This document shows, piece after piece, positions 1 to 7,332 of a stretch of DNA of 32,547 bases. Made by a program: the position numbers and the translations under genes. Numbering within the stretch: position 1 is the stretch's first letter; every line of letters starts with the position of its first letter. The notes under the pieces are model-generated. The model saw only the letters and a list, made by a program, of their open reading frames with translations. It was not told the DNA's origin and did no database searches. Where the stretch lies: contig NZ_QBKP01000028.1 of NCBI RefSeq assembly GCF_003054195.1, forward strand, positions 1 to 32,547, given 5' to 3'. This DNA is from Gemmobacter caeni (GTDB taxonomy: Bacteria; Pseudomonadota; Alphaproteobacteria; Rhodobacterales; Rhodobacteraceae).

Positions 1-119
1 AGATTTCCTGCCATGTTGGTCTTTCAGATCGTCACGGTTCCAATAGTTGCAACCTGACGGTGCGGTCGTGGTCGGTCAACCGCCAAACTCTTGCCACATC
101 CCCGCGGTAAACGGCGACC

Positions 120-602
120 ATGAGCCTGATCCGACAAACCATCCTCGTATCGGTAGCCGCCATGTGCGTTGCCGCCTACCTGACCCAGCAGCAGGCCGAC
201 AGCGCGCCCGGCAAGAGTGTGTCGATCCTGCGCGGTGGCGATGCATGGAGCGGCAGTTCGTCCCGGGTGCGGCGCACCGTCGAGCCGCGGGCCTCCGAGC
301 AGCATCCGGCCAGCGCGGGCGCGGTCCTGATCGACAATGTCACGCGCGTGCGGGACGGTGACACCATCGTCGTCGGCCTCATCCCGATCCGCATCGCCAA
401 CCTGGACTGCGCGGAAAAGGGCACCGCTGCCGGTGACGCCGCCACGGTGCGGGTGCGTGATCTGGTCGCGGGTGCGCAACTGACCTGCGCGCTTGAGGGG
501 CGCCGGTCCTATGACCGCGAAGTCGGCCTGTGCGCGCTGCCGGACGGGAGGGATCTGGGCGAGGTGCTGATCGGGGAGGGGGCCTGCGGGCGGTGGAGGT
601 GA
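120..602 (+). CDS. SNase-like (thermonuclease family) protein, membrane-anchored or exported
   Basis: The 160-residue product starts with a hydrophobic N-terminal segment (about residues 4-22, no clear cleavage site), so it is probably exported or anchored. From about residue 75 it follows the staphylococcal nuclease fold: a VRDGDTIVV strand, then an RIANLDCAE stretch, and an SYDREVGLC stretch near residue 135. These match the positions of the family's catalytic Arg, Glu and second Arg, so the active site looks intact. Known members cleave DNA and RNA with Ca2+; the substrate here is not known. The protein ends early, soon after the last conserved helix, shorter than many relatives. No clear Shine-Dalgarno precedes the ATG. 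It is on the opposite strand to, and converges with, the HEPN gene. Confidence 0.75.
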   Translation: MSLIRQTILVSVAAMCVAAYLTQQQADSAPGKSVSILRGGDAWSGSSSRVRRTVEPRASEQHPASAGAVLIDNVTRVRDGDTIVVGLIPIRIANLDCAEKGTAAGDAATVRVRDLVAGAQLTCALEGRRSYDREVGLCALPDGRDLGEVLIGEGACGRWR

Positions 603-790
603 GGTGGCAGACTCGGGCGGGAAGCCGACTTTCGCTGCAAACGCCCATAACGCATGTGGTCAAACGAACAGTGGACCTTCCACCGCTTGTGGATTGACTG
701 ACTTTGATGTGTCCAATGAAGATTCCCCGGAACTCATTTCGCAGTCGTTATCGACTGAACGACAGCCCACAGAAACCCAGAGACTCGCAG
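603..790. other. Gene-free spacer at left edge of the low-GC cassette
   Basis: The 188 bases between two convergent genes show a drop in GC from about position 650 rightwards. An ORF of 84 codons exists here on the plus strand but has low-complexity, non-family-like sequence (starts with GKPTFAAN-type residues) and runs antisense into the HEPN gene. I see no hairpin terminator. Confidence 0.4.
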
Positions 791-1435
791 TTAGGCTACC
801 CTTTTGTAGCTCTCTAGCGAAGCTGCGTTCTCAATGTCTGTTTTGTAAAGCCGCATAAGGTCGACGATTTCGACTACCAGTTTGTCGAAGTCGCTTCCTG
901 CAATATCAAGGAACTCGCCATGTGCGACTCGATTTCTTCTATCCACCAAGCTTGAGTCGATTAGGTTGAACTTTGTTTCATAGGGAGTTGTGTCGATATT
1001 CAAAGATCCAGCAATGTTGCTGAAAACCCTTGAGGTCAGATTGGACTCTGTATTGACGGCCGAGTTGATTTGCAACTTCGCCGTCTCATTCATTTTTGAG
1101 AAAATAAACTCCATCGCTTCGATGTTGGGGAAAGTCTTCCTGCTCTCAACGAGCGTATTGATCTTTCCCTTTAAACCAAAAACGACAAAGCAGGACTTTA
1201 GGTCGCGATAAGGCAGTGCTCTGCTTTCGACGTAGCTGAGGTAAATCTCAGAGGAGTTCTTTATGAAGCCTTCCCAGTGCGCATAAAGCAGAGCGACCCC
1301 AGCTCTGATAAACGGCTTGCGCTGAGTCCCACTTGACCGGGCTCCGACTCTGAAAACACCAATCTCTTTAATCCGCCAAGCCATCTCCTTGTCCAATGCC
1401 GATTGCAACTCGTTGAGTGTTCTGACCTTGACCAC
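791..1435 (-). CDS. MAE_28990/MAE_18760-type HEPN protein, likely RNase partner of a DUF262 protein
   Basis: The 214-residue protein carries the family's N-terminal RAGVALLYAHWEGFIK helix (residues 44-59) and, near the C-terminus, RRNRVAH (166-172), an exact RNxxxH HEPN RNase motif (R167, N168, H172). HEPN proteins of this kind are metal-independent ribonucleases found in defence and toxin systems; the target here is unknown. The start is a GTG at 1435, preceded by a GAGGG Shine-Dalgarno that overlaps the stop of the upstream DUF262 gene; only 9 bp separate the two genes, so they are very probably translationally coupled. GC is clearly lower than in the flanking genes, which suggests recent acquisition. 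Function as a defence effector is inference from family and context. Confidence 0.75.
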   Translation of the reverse strand: MVKVRTLNELQSALDKEMAWRIKEIGVFRVGARSSGTQRKPFIRAGVALLYAHWEGFIKNSSEIYLSYVESRALPYRDLKSCFVVFGLKGKINTLVESRKTFPNIEAMEFIFSKMNETAKLQINSAVNTESNLTSRVFSNIAGSLNIDTTPYETKFNLIDSSLVDRRNRVAHGEFLDIAGSDFDKLVVEIVDLMRLYKTDIENAASLESYKRVA

Positions 1436-1444
1436 AGCTTGCCC

Positions 1445-2551
1445 TCACGGCTTCATTAAGTCTTCCGCAATCGGCAAAAGGTTTGCAAGCCGCGTCGTGC
1501 CTCGAACTCCAGCGCCAGAGTTATTTGAAAACGTTGGATTGTTCTGCAGATTCTTTGCCTTTTCTACCAGAAGCTCATTTCTGTTGTCCGGCGTCATTGC
1601 CTCAATGGCGGGAAGGTTCTTTGAAACTCCCGTAGCTATGACCTCGAATAGCGACATAAGGAACTTGCCACTGAATGAAGCCCCATTCCATCTTTGGAAA
1701 GCGGAATCGCCTAGTGCGGCCTCAAGGAGGTCAAAAGTTTTGTTGAAGATCTCACTCTCGACGGCCATGTCTATACCTCCTTTGGAAGCTAGCTTAAACA
1801 AGGCATCATCGAGGTACTCGTGTACATCTAAGCCGGCTCTATATGGCACGAGTCGAAAAGCAAGGAAGCGCAAAGCTAACTCTGTTCCCGCTTCTTTTTC
1901 CAGAGCTGATTCTGTTTGTCGTGTTGTGCGTACGAAGCTCGGCCGTTTCGACAACCCAGCAAGCCAATCGTAAAAACCCTTATTGATCGATACAGCGATA
2001 CTGTTTCGAACCTCCTGCTCTGACAGATTCGCACCACCGGTATTCAATCTTTGGAATAGTTCATATTTGGCTGAGGCGGCGCTCTCTGATTTTAATATCT
2101 CAACTCTTAATCGAGCGCGCTTTATTTCGATTTGAAGCTTGCTTCCCATACCATCCGCAGCACCCTCAGAAGATTCATTCCAGCGCTTACCATCTAGGCT
2201 GGGTAGGAACCGGGTTCCATTGAGCACTAAAGGCCCTAGCTCTTCGGCGCGCTGCCCGGTGAGGTCGCCCGTGAGTTGCAGCACCGTTGAAATGCGCTGA
2301 AGGCCATCTATTAACTCCCAAATCCCGTCCTCATCCTGAAACACAAATATTGGGGGAACTGGTATCCCAAGAAGAAGAGATTCAATAAATCGTGTCTTTC
2401 TCTGATCATCCCACCGGAAAAGGCGTTGAAATACAGGGTCGATCACTAGCTCCTTGTCCTTGTAGAGATTGATTACCTCTCCTAGTGACATTTCGTACCC
2501 GTCTGTCACGACTTCCTGTCGAGCCTTCTGTACTTCATCTATCAATGTCAT
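1445..2551 (-). CDS. DUF262 domain protein (GmrSD-N/ParB-like), defence cassette partner
   Basis: The 368-residue protein has the DUF262 layout: a LGEVINLY helix, VIDPVFQRLFRWDD (residues 37-49), RFIESLLLGIPVPPIFVF (54-71) and IDGLQRIST (81-89), the ParB/Srx-like D-G-x-Q-R catalytic motif. GmrSD-type DUF262 domains hydrolyse NTPs and drive nucleic-acid cleavage in restriction of modified phage DNA. A C-terminal HNH (DUF1524) domain is not visible; the downstream HEPN protein may supply the nuclease. The reading frame is open back to 2755, but that extension has no domain-like sequence; the ATG at 2551 (MTLIDEVQ) fits family N-termini and was chosen. GC is low compared with neighbours. DUF262 membership is clear; the biological role is inferred. 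Confidence 0.8.
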   Translation of the reverse strand: MTLIDEVQKARQEVVTDGYEMSLGEVINLYKDKELVIDPVFQRLFRWDDQRKTRFIESLLLGIPVPPIFVFQDEDGIWELIDGLQRISTVLQLTGDLTGQRAEELGPLVLNGTRFLPSLDGKRWNESSEGAADGMGSKLQIEIKRARLRVEILKSESAASAKYELFQRLNTGGANLSEQEVRNSIAVSINKGFYDWLAGLSKRPSFVRTTRQTESALEKEAGTELALRFLAFRLVPYRAGLDVHEYLDDALFKLASKGGIDMAVESEIFNKTFDLLEAALGDSAFQRWNGASFSGKFLMSLFEVIATGVSKNLPAIEAMTPDNRNELLVEKAKNLQNNPTFSNNSGAGVRGTTRLANLLPIAEDLMKP

Positions 2552-2577
2552 TGCTCTTCGGCCCCGTTCCCCACGAT

Positions 2578-2606
2578 CATTCACGGAAAGCCTAGCGTCC
2601 AGACAA
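2578..2606 (-). promoter_or_regulatory. Possible promoter of the DUF262-HEPN cassette
   Basis: On the minus strand TTGTCT (2606-2601) and TGAATG (2583-2578) are separated by 17 bp and lie about 27 bp upstream of the DUF262 ATG. The -10 match is weak, so this is only a candidate. Confidence 0.25.
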
Positions 2607-2783
2607 AAGAACTGCCACGAGAAAAGACGAAACCCTCGAACTCTATCTGGTCTTCGCAGAAGGTGGCCGTGCTGAAGCCTCGATTTGTGCTCTTCGATCG
2701 TTAGCGCGTGAGGCCAGAAAGGCAGCAAAGGGAAAGCTGCTGCGCGGCAACGCATAGGACGGTCATTGGCAGCTCAGGGCCGT

Positions 2784-3416
2784 TCACTCCACCACCCCCA
2801 ACTCCTCATCCCCCAGCGGCCGCTGCAACCCCCGCGCCTCGGCCCACGGTGCCCGCAGCCACGCATCCCATTCGCCCGGCTCGATCAGCACCACAGGCAT
2901 GGCCTTCGGATGGATCGGCGCGACCACCGCATTCGGATCGCAGGTCAGGAAGCCGAACAGGTCGTCGGTTGTCTGGCCGTCCTTCAGCTTCCGAAGGCTG
3001 GTCCACTCCGGCACCCAGATCCCGGCGAAAAACGCAGGGCGCCCATCGGTCACCTCGAACCATGAATTGCCTGCGCCGCGCCCGCCGGGCCGAGGTTCCG
3101 CGAACCTGTCGAACGGCACGAGACAGCGATGCTCCGGCCCAAGCCACCGGCGCCAGTGCGGGCTGCCGGTGTTGCGCACGTTGGTCACGCCCCGGTCGAT
3201 CCCGCTGGGGCTGTGATACTGCGGTGGTGAGGGCAGGCCCCAGCGTGCCCGGCGCAGGACATGCCCGGCGCCCTCGGCAGTGATGATCGGGGCCATGCGG
3301 TCGGGGTAGATGTCGCCGGGTTCGATGTTGCCGGCACGGTTCTCCCACGACCCGCCCTGTTCAAGGGCTTGGCGCAGGATATCGGCGGCACGGGTTTGGG
3401 CGAAAAGGTTGCACAT
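2784..3416 (-). CDS. SOS response-associated peptidase (HMCES/YedK/SRAP family)
   Basis: SRAP proteins covalently trap abasic sites in single-stranded DNA through their N-terminal cysteine and protect them from breakage. The 210-residue product starts MCN, placing the catalytic Cys at position 2; this fixes the start at 3416 although the frame is open further upstream. The other expected residues are present: N79 in TNVR, E107 in FAEP and H169 in IHPKAMP. The gene begins 22 bp after the stop of the Y-family polymerase gene on the same strand, so the two form an operon that is probably LexA-controlled through the SOS box at 4678-4692. Polymerase plus abasic-site shield is a sensible lesion-tolerance pair. 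Confidence 0.9.
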   Translation of the reverse strand: MCNLFAQTRAADILRQALEQGGSWENRAGNIEPGDIYPDRMAPIITAEGAGHVLRRARWGLPSPPQYHSPSGIDRGVTNVRNTGSPHWRRWLGPEHRCLVPFDRFAEPRPGGRGAGNSWFEVTDGRPAFFAGIWVPEWTSLRKLKDGQTTDDLFGFLTCDPNAVVAPIHPKAMPVVLIEPGEWDAWLRAPWAEARGLQRPLGDEELGVVE

Positions 3417-3438
3417 GGGCTTACTATACCCGCTCTGA

Positions 3439-4641
3439 TCAGCCGCGCTCGAAAAATCCGGGGTGCGGCCGGTTGATCCCCAGACGGATCGTTCCCGCTC
3501 CCCAGCGGTCGTTGATATAGTCCATTGCAACGCTCGCCCGCTCGGAGGCGGTCCGCTCGGCCGGGCGCAGGGGCAGCAGCAGATCACCCGTGCGGGTCAC
3601 CAGATGGTCAACATCGGCTAGGTGGACACCGATCGACATCAATTCCGCCCCCCGGATGTAAGGCCAAGCCTCGCGCCAAAGGGCGCGGTTGATCCGAAGG
3701 AAGGTGGCAGTGTCCTGGCTGGGCGCGCATTTCACGGATCTACCCCACCCACGGCGACCGATTGGGGACATGAACAGTGAGAACGAGGCCGCCACCCTGC
3801 CATCACGCCGCAGGCGCGCGGATGATTTCTCGATCAGCCAGCGCGAAACCAGATAGGCCTCGGTTGGCCGTCGAAAGGCGGGGGCCAGGACCTTCGAATT
3901 GCCGTAACCACCGCGCTTTGTCTGCACAAGCGGGATGTCCATGCATTGCAGTGACCGCACGAACCGCTCGCCCTCGACGCTGCGCCAGATCGCCCGCGCG
4001 TGGCGCGGGTCCAACTGGCAGAGCGCAGCCACATCCCGCACGCCAGCCCGCATCAGGCGGTCCCGCATGGCGCTCGATATGCCCGGCAGATCGTCAAGGG
4101 CCAGATGTGCGATGCGGTCAGGCATGTTGTCAGCAAAGAGCCACTGGAAACCATTCGGCTTTTCTAGCTTCCCTGCGATCTTGGCGAGCAGGTGGTTCGG
4201 TCCGATCCCGGCTGAGAACCGCAGGCACTCGCCCACTTCGGCCGCCACCGCGGCCTTCAGCGTGGCCACCAGCTCGGCCGCACCGGGGAGGGTTGTGGCT
4301 TCGCCAGACAGCGCAAGCTGAAACTCGTCCACGCTGCGAATGCGCACCAGCTCCGCATGCCGGTCCAGCACCTCGGCCACCCGCAGGTTATAGCGGACAT
4401 AGAGCCGATGTCGGCTGGCCCGGAAGGCGATGCCAGGGCAAAGGCGGCGCGCATCTTTGACGCTGGTGCCGGTTTTCACGCCGAATGCCTTGGCCTCATA
4501 GCTTGCGGCCACAACACAGCCATGTTCGTTCTCCATCGCCGTGATGGCGACGGGGCGCCCCCGCAGCGACGAATCGAGCTGCTGTTCGACGCTGGCAAAA
4601 AAGCTGTTCATATCGAGATATAGAACGCGGAACGGTCCCAT
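3439..4641 (-). CDS. Y-family DNA polymerase (DinB/UmuC-like)
   Basis: A 400-residue translesion polymerase. The catalytic palm is complete: VLYLDMNSFFASVE with D10 as the first metal ligand and RSVDEF with D105-E106 as the second pair. The steric and primer-contact region ASYEAKAFGVKTG is typical for the family. A helix-hairpin-helix little finger follows (LDDLPGISSAMRDRLMRAG), and the C-terminus (AMDYINDRWGAGTIRLG) resembles the DUF4113 tail of UmuC proteins, so it may be UmuC- rather than DinB-like. ATG at 4641 has a GAGGG Shine-Dalgarno 7 bp upstream; an in-frame TTG at 4647 lies too close to it. The gene is followed by the SRAP gene and preceded by an SOS box. No beta-clamp motif was clearly identified. 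Confidence 0.9.
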   Translation of the reverse strand: MGPFRVLYLDMNSFFASVEQQLDSSLRGRPVAITAMENEHGCVVAASYEAKAFGVKTGTSVKDARRLCPGIAFRASRHRLYVRYNLRVAEVLDRHAELVRIRSVDEFQLALSGEATTLPGAAELVATLKAAVAAEVGECLRFSAGIGPNHLLAKIAGKLEKPNGFQWLFADNMPDRIAHLALDDLPGISSAMRDRLMRAGVRDVAALCQLDPRHARAIWRSVEGERFVRSLQCMDIPLVQTKRGGYGNSKVLAPAFRRPTEAYLVSRWLIEKSSARLRRDGRVAASFSLFMSPIGRRGWGRSVKCAPSQDTATFLRINRALWREAWPYIRGAELMSIGVHLADVDHLVTRTGDLLLPLRPAERTASERASVAMDYINDRWGAGTIRLGINRPHPGFFERG

Positions 4642-4677
4642 CCCCAAGCCCTCGCGGATGTTCAGAGAGCATAGTTT

Positions 4678-4692
4678 GTTCTATATTTGTTC
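4678..4692. promoter_or_regulatory. Alphaproteobacterial SOS box (LexA site)
   Basis: The sequence GTTC-TATATTT-GTTC is an exact match to the GTTC-N7-GTTC LexA consensus of alphaproteobacteria. It sits 37 bp from the polymerase ATG (minus strand) and 22 bp from the ATG of the 108-aa gene (plus strand), so one LexA site could control both transcripts. Confidence 0.85.
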
Positions 4693-4713
4693 TCATCACG
4701 CAAGGGGGTGAAC

Positions 4714-5040
4714 ATGGACAGGAAAGGACAGTTGGCCAACGTCGCCTTCGGCGGCGCGTGGTCTGAACAGATCGCGGGCAACGAGGCTCTGGCGGCCGCC
4801 GTGCGCATGCTGGACGAAGCCGCGTTGCTTGCCGCAGATGAGGATCTGCGCGGGAACTCCGATGTCAGTGAGGCGCTTCTCGTCGCCGCATCCAGCCACC
4901 CGAAAGGGGCGATGTTGATGCAGGCATGGGACCGGGGGCTTGGCATCCACAACCAAGGGGCGCGGGTGGCGGAGCTGCAACGGATCGCGCGGGCGATCCG
5001 GGTCGGGCTGGGGAGCCGGATACGGCAGGAGGGGCCGTAA
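4714..5040 (+). CDS. Hypothetical protein, probable SOS regulon member
   Basis: A 108-residue, mainly helical soluble protein that I do not recognise. The ATG at 4714 has a strong AAGGGGGTG Shine-Dalgarno; the frame is open 9 codons further upstream but into the SOS box, so the shorter start is right. The sequence is Ala/Leu/Arg-rich with no Cys and no signal peptide or membrane segment. It lies 22 bp from a perfect SOS box shared with the divergent polymerase-SRAP operon, which suggests a DNA-damage role (inferred). Codon use and GC match the neighbouring genes. Confidence 0.65.
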   Translation: MDRKGQLANVAFGGAWSEQIAGNEALAAAVRMLDEAALLAADEDLRGNSDVSEALLVAASSHPKGAMLMQAWDRGLGIHNQGARVAELQRIARAIRVGLGSRIRQEGP

Positions 5041-5258
5041 CGGCTTGTCGCAGGAAGCATCGGACGGGCCGATCCAAGCGCAAGCGCAAGGGTGTGCTCA
5101 AATCGTGAACAAACTTCGGGAGTTTCTTCGGGACTCGTTGCCCGTAAACGTCCAGAACTGTCCTGTGTTGGCCGTTCGTTCCATCTGCCGTCAAGCGTAA
5201 CGCGCAACGCGACAGCCTGCAAAGTGCAGTAAATTCAACGGCTTGCAATGTGTGTGGG
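5041..5258. other. Intergenic region 3' of tRNA-Gly
   Basis: There is no convincing ORF and no clear terminator here. I looked for a second copy of the tRNA 3' end that would mark an integrated element and did not see one in the window. Confidence 0.4.
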
Positions 5259-5332
5259 TGGAGCGGGTGAAGGGAATCGAACCCTCGTCATCAGCTTGGG
5301 AAGCTGCGGCTCTACCATTGAGCTACACCCGC
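5259..5332 (-). tRNA. tRNA-Gly (anticodon CCC)
   Basis: The 74-nt minus-strand gene includes the encoded CCA. Acceptor arms GCGGGTG and CACCCGC pair perfectly; the T arm contains the GGTTCGATTCC signature, the D arm TAGCTCAATGGTAGAG, and the anticodon loop reads TT-CCC-AA (anticodon at 5300-5298). It reads GGG glycine codons. The sequence closely follows the E. coli CCC-type tRNA-Gly. Confidence 0.95.
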
Positions 5333-5342
5333 ATTGGCGGAT

Positions 5343-5371
5343 CAGATAGCCGAATGGCCGGGGCAGTGCAA
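5343..5371 (-). promoter_or_regulatory. Promoter of tRNA-Gly
   Basis: Minus strand TTGCAC (5371-5366) and TATCTG (5348-5343) with a 17-bp spacer, ending 10 bp before the mature tRNA 5' end. Good match to a housekeeping sigma-70 promoter. Confidence 0.55.
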
Positions 5372-5416
5372 GGGTAAATGGGGCGACCCGGCAGGCAGAA
5401 CGGCTTGTTCTGACAG

Positions 5417-5445
5417 GAAACCCCGCCTGCCGGGGGCAGACGGGG
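5417..5445 (-). terminator. Rho-independent terminator after the fasciclin gene
   Basis: An 11-position stem (5421-5431 with 5435-5445, one A.C mismatch) with a GGG loop is followed on the minus strand by TTTC. It lies 32 bp past the fasciclin stop codon and separates that gene from tRNA-Gly. Confidence 0.55.
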
Positions 5446-5477
5446 CGAGGGCTGTCATATAGCGTGTGGCGGCGCGA

Positions 5478-6023
5478 TCAGCTGGCCGGAAGCAGCACGG
5501 TGTCGATCACATGGATCACGCCGTTCGACTGTTTCACATCGGCGATGGTGACGGTCGCGACATTGCCCTGACCATCTTTGATCTGGACTTTGTCGCCATC
5601 CATCATCGCGGTGAATTCACAGCCGCCGACGGTTTTGACCGGATGCATGCCCTTGTCATCGGCGATCATCTTCACGATGGCATCCGACATGGCATTGGCC
5701 GCGACGACATGGCAGGTCAGGATCTTGGTCAGCTGATCCTTGTTTTCGGGCTTCAGCAGGGTTTCGACCGTGCCCGCAGGCAGCTTGTCGAAAGCGGCAT
5801 TGGTCGGGGCGAAGACGGTGAAAGGACCGGCGCCCGACAGGGTTTCCACCAGACCAGCCGCCTTCACCGCAGCAACCAGCGTGGTGTGATCGGCCGAATT
5901 CACGGCATTCTCGACGATGTTCTTCGTCTCATACATCGGCGCGCCGCCGACTTCGGGGTTCTCGGCAAGCGCCGGGGCGGTGCCCAGGGCAAGGATGGCG
6001 GCGGCAATACGAATGGATTTCAT
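5478..6023 (-). CDS. Secreted fasciclin (FAS1) domain protein
   Basis: 181 residues. A Sec signal peptide (MKSIRIAAAILALGTAPALA) with an ALA cleavage site is followed by one FAS1 domain: NIVENAVNSADHTTLVAAVKAAGLVETL, the conserved GPFTVFAPTNAAFDKLP box (H1 motif) and the C-terminal NGVIHVIDTVLLP (H2 motif). Two Cys (in LTCHVV and GGCEF) could form a disulfide. FAS1 proteins mediate adhesion. The start has a CAGGAGA Shine-Dalgarno. It lies 95 bp downstream of the anti-sigma gene, the same sigma/anti-sigma/FAS1 arrangement as SigK-RskA-MPT70/MPT83, so it is the likely regulatory target of the ECF sigma factor encoded next to it. Confidence 0.92.
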   Translation of the reverse strand: MKSIRIAAAILALGTAPALAENPEVGGAPMYETKNIVENAVNSADHTTLVAAVKAAGLVETLSGAGPFTVFAPTNAAFDKLPAGTVETLLKPENKDQLTKILTCHVVAANAMSDAIVKMIADDKGMHPVKTVGGCEFTAMMDGDKVQIKDGQGNVATVTIADVKQSNGVIHVIDTVLLPAS

Positions 6024-6118
6024 CTGTCGTCTCCTGTGATCCGAAGCGGGTCTGTCCCGCCCGATGCCAGAAGTTACGGAGCCATTCGCGCCGGAGTTTC
6101 AGCCTCACGCGCCTGTGA

Positions 6119-6748
6119 TCAAAGCGTGATCTGACCCGCCGCGACGATGGGTCCGGTGGGGACGCCCTGCGGTGCGCCACCTGCCGGTTCCAGCGTGACC
6201 GCGAGCGTCCAGCCTGCCGGTGGCGCCGGGTAGGCCACGCGCAGCGGATCGGTGCCGATCAGGCCAAGCGAGACCGGCGCCGCGTCTGGTGCGATGATCC
6301 AGAGCTCGTGCGACTGGCTGGCGGTTGGCGCGGCCCCGGCGACGCGGCGAAGGATCAGGTCACGCCCGTCGTAATGCGCCTCGAACCGCAGGCCCGCATC
6401 CGGCGCACCGAGTTCGGCGATGACCGGCGGGGCGGAGGGCGCCAGCAGCGGCGGCAATACCACCGCACCCAGCAGCACGGCCGCTGCCGTGACAAGCCCG
6501 CCGAGCCAGCCTTGCCAGCGTGATCGCGCAGGCCGGGGGAACAGCCGCGCCTCGATGGTGGGGAACAGGTCGGGCGCCGGGCTTTCGGCATATTCCGCAT
6601 TCAGCCCGGCGAGGCGATCCTCCCATTCCGCGACCAGTTCCTGCAAGGTGGGATCGGATTTCAGCCGGGCGGCAAAGGCCAGACGCTCGGCATGGGGCAG
6701 GGTGCCCAGCACATATTCGCCCGCGATGGCCCGGTCTTCGACGCTCAT
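6119..6748 (-). CDS. RskA-like anti-sigma factor
   Basis: 209 residues. The N-terminal region (residues 1-50; AGEYVLGTLPHAERLAF) has the anti-sigma helix pattern that binds ECF sigma factors in the cytoplasm. One membrane segment follows at about residues 84-106 (LGGLVTAAAVLLGAVVLPPLL), then a periplasmic RskA domain ending in HELWIIAPDAAPVSLGLIG and PTGPIVAAGQITL. The ATG at 6748 overlaps the sigma factor stop codon (ATGA), giving translational coupling and near-equal stoichiometry. In the family, regulated proteolysis of the anti-sigma factor releases the sigma factor; the signal here is unknown. Confidence 0.9.
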   Translation of the reverse strand: MSVEDRAIAGEYVLGTLPHAERLAFAARLKSDPTLQELVAEWEDRLAGLNAEYAESPAPDLFPTIEARLFPRPARSRWQGWLGGLVTAAAVLLGAVVLPPLLAPSAPPVIAELGAPDAGLRFEAHYDGRDLILRRVAGAAPTASQSHELWIIAPDAAPVSLGLIGTDPLRVAYPAPPAGWTLAVTLEPAGGAPQGVPTGPIVAAGQITL

Positions 6749-7287
6749 GCCCGGACACCTTCCATGCAATCGCGGAGCGCGGCAAGCCCGCGCCGCAGCC
6801 AGGTGCGCATGGTGTTCAGCGGCACGTCATGCCTGCCTGCCAGATCGGCATAACTCAGCCCGTCCAGATAGGCGCCGCGCAGCGCGGCGGCGCGGGCCGG
6901 TTCCAGGGTGTCAAAGCACTGGACGATCTGCCGGGCCTCGCCCAGCGCGATCAGGCGGCTTTCGGCCGGTGGTGCGCTGTCGGCGATCTGGTCGTATTCA
7001 GCTTCCTCGGTCTCTGTCGGTCGGGCGCGCAGCCGGTCGATGGCCAGATGCCGGGCGACGGCAATGACCCATGTCATGCCGCGTCCCCGTGCGGGGTCAA
7101 AACGCTGCGCGCGCAGCCAGATCCGGGTATAAACCTCTTGCAAGGCTTCCTCCGCTTCCTGCCGGTCTTTCAACATACGCAGGAGCACGCCCATAAGTTT
7201 CGCGCTGGTGGCGGAGTATAATTCCCGAAACGCCGCGCGGTCCTGCGCGGCGCATCGGGTCAGCAGATCGGCTATCGGATCATCCAT
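6745..7287 (-). CDS. ECF RNA polymerase sigma factor, SigK-like
   Basis: 180 residues with both core sigma regions. Region 2 covers about residues 20-90 (FRELYSATSAKLMGVLLRML, EAEEALQEVYTRIW, and TWVIAVARHLAIDRLR); region 4 is at about residues 125-175 with a clear helix-turn-helix (LSYADLAGRHDVPLNTMRTWL). It directs RNA polymerase to a small regulon. Overlap by ATGA with an RskA-type anti-sigma gene and a downstream fasciclin gene point to the SigK (ECF19-like) group. The gene starts 45 bp after the stop of the corrinoid reactivator, and no terminator is visible between them, so read-through from that operon is possible. Confidence 0.93.
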   Translation of the reverse strand: MDDPIADLLTRCAAQDRAAFRELYSATSAKLMGVLLRMLKDRQEAEEALQEVYTRIWLRAQRFDPARGRGMTWVIAVARHLAIDRLRARPTETEEAEYDQIADSAPPAESRLIALGEARQIVQCFDTLEPARAAALRGAYLDGLSYADLAGRHDVPLNTMRTWLRRGLAALRDCMEGVRA

Positions 7288-7332
7288 GCCCGAGAAGCTA
7301 GCGCAGCGGCGCCAAAGTCAACCCCGCGAGGG

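Noticed and set aside
604-858. 84-codon plus-strand ORF after the SNase gene
   Set aside because: No family-like sequence, no Shine-Dalgarno, and it overlaps the HEPN gene antisense.
5259-5332. tRNA-Gly as an attachment site for an integrated element carrying the left-side defence genes
   Set aside because: No integrase and no second copy of the tRNA 3' end were seen in the window.
6024-6118. ECF-type promoter upstream of the fasciclin gene (TGAAAC-17 bp-CGTAAC, minus strand)
   Set aside because: Plausible, but the sigma gene's own upstream region does not share the pattern with the same spacing, so no autoregulation motif could be established.
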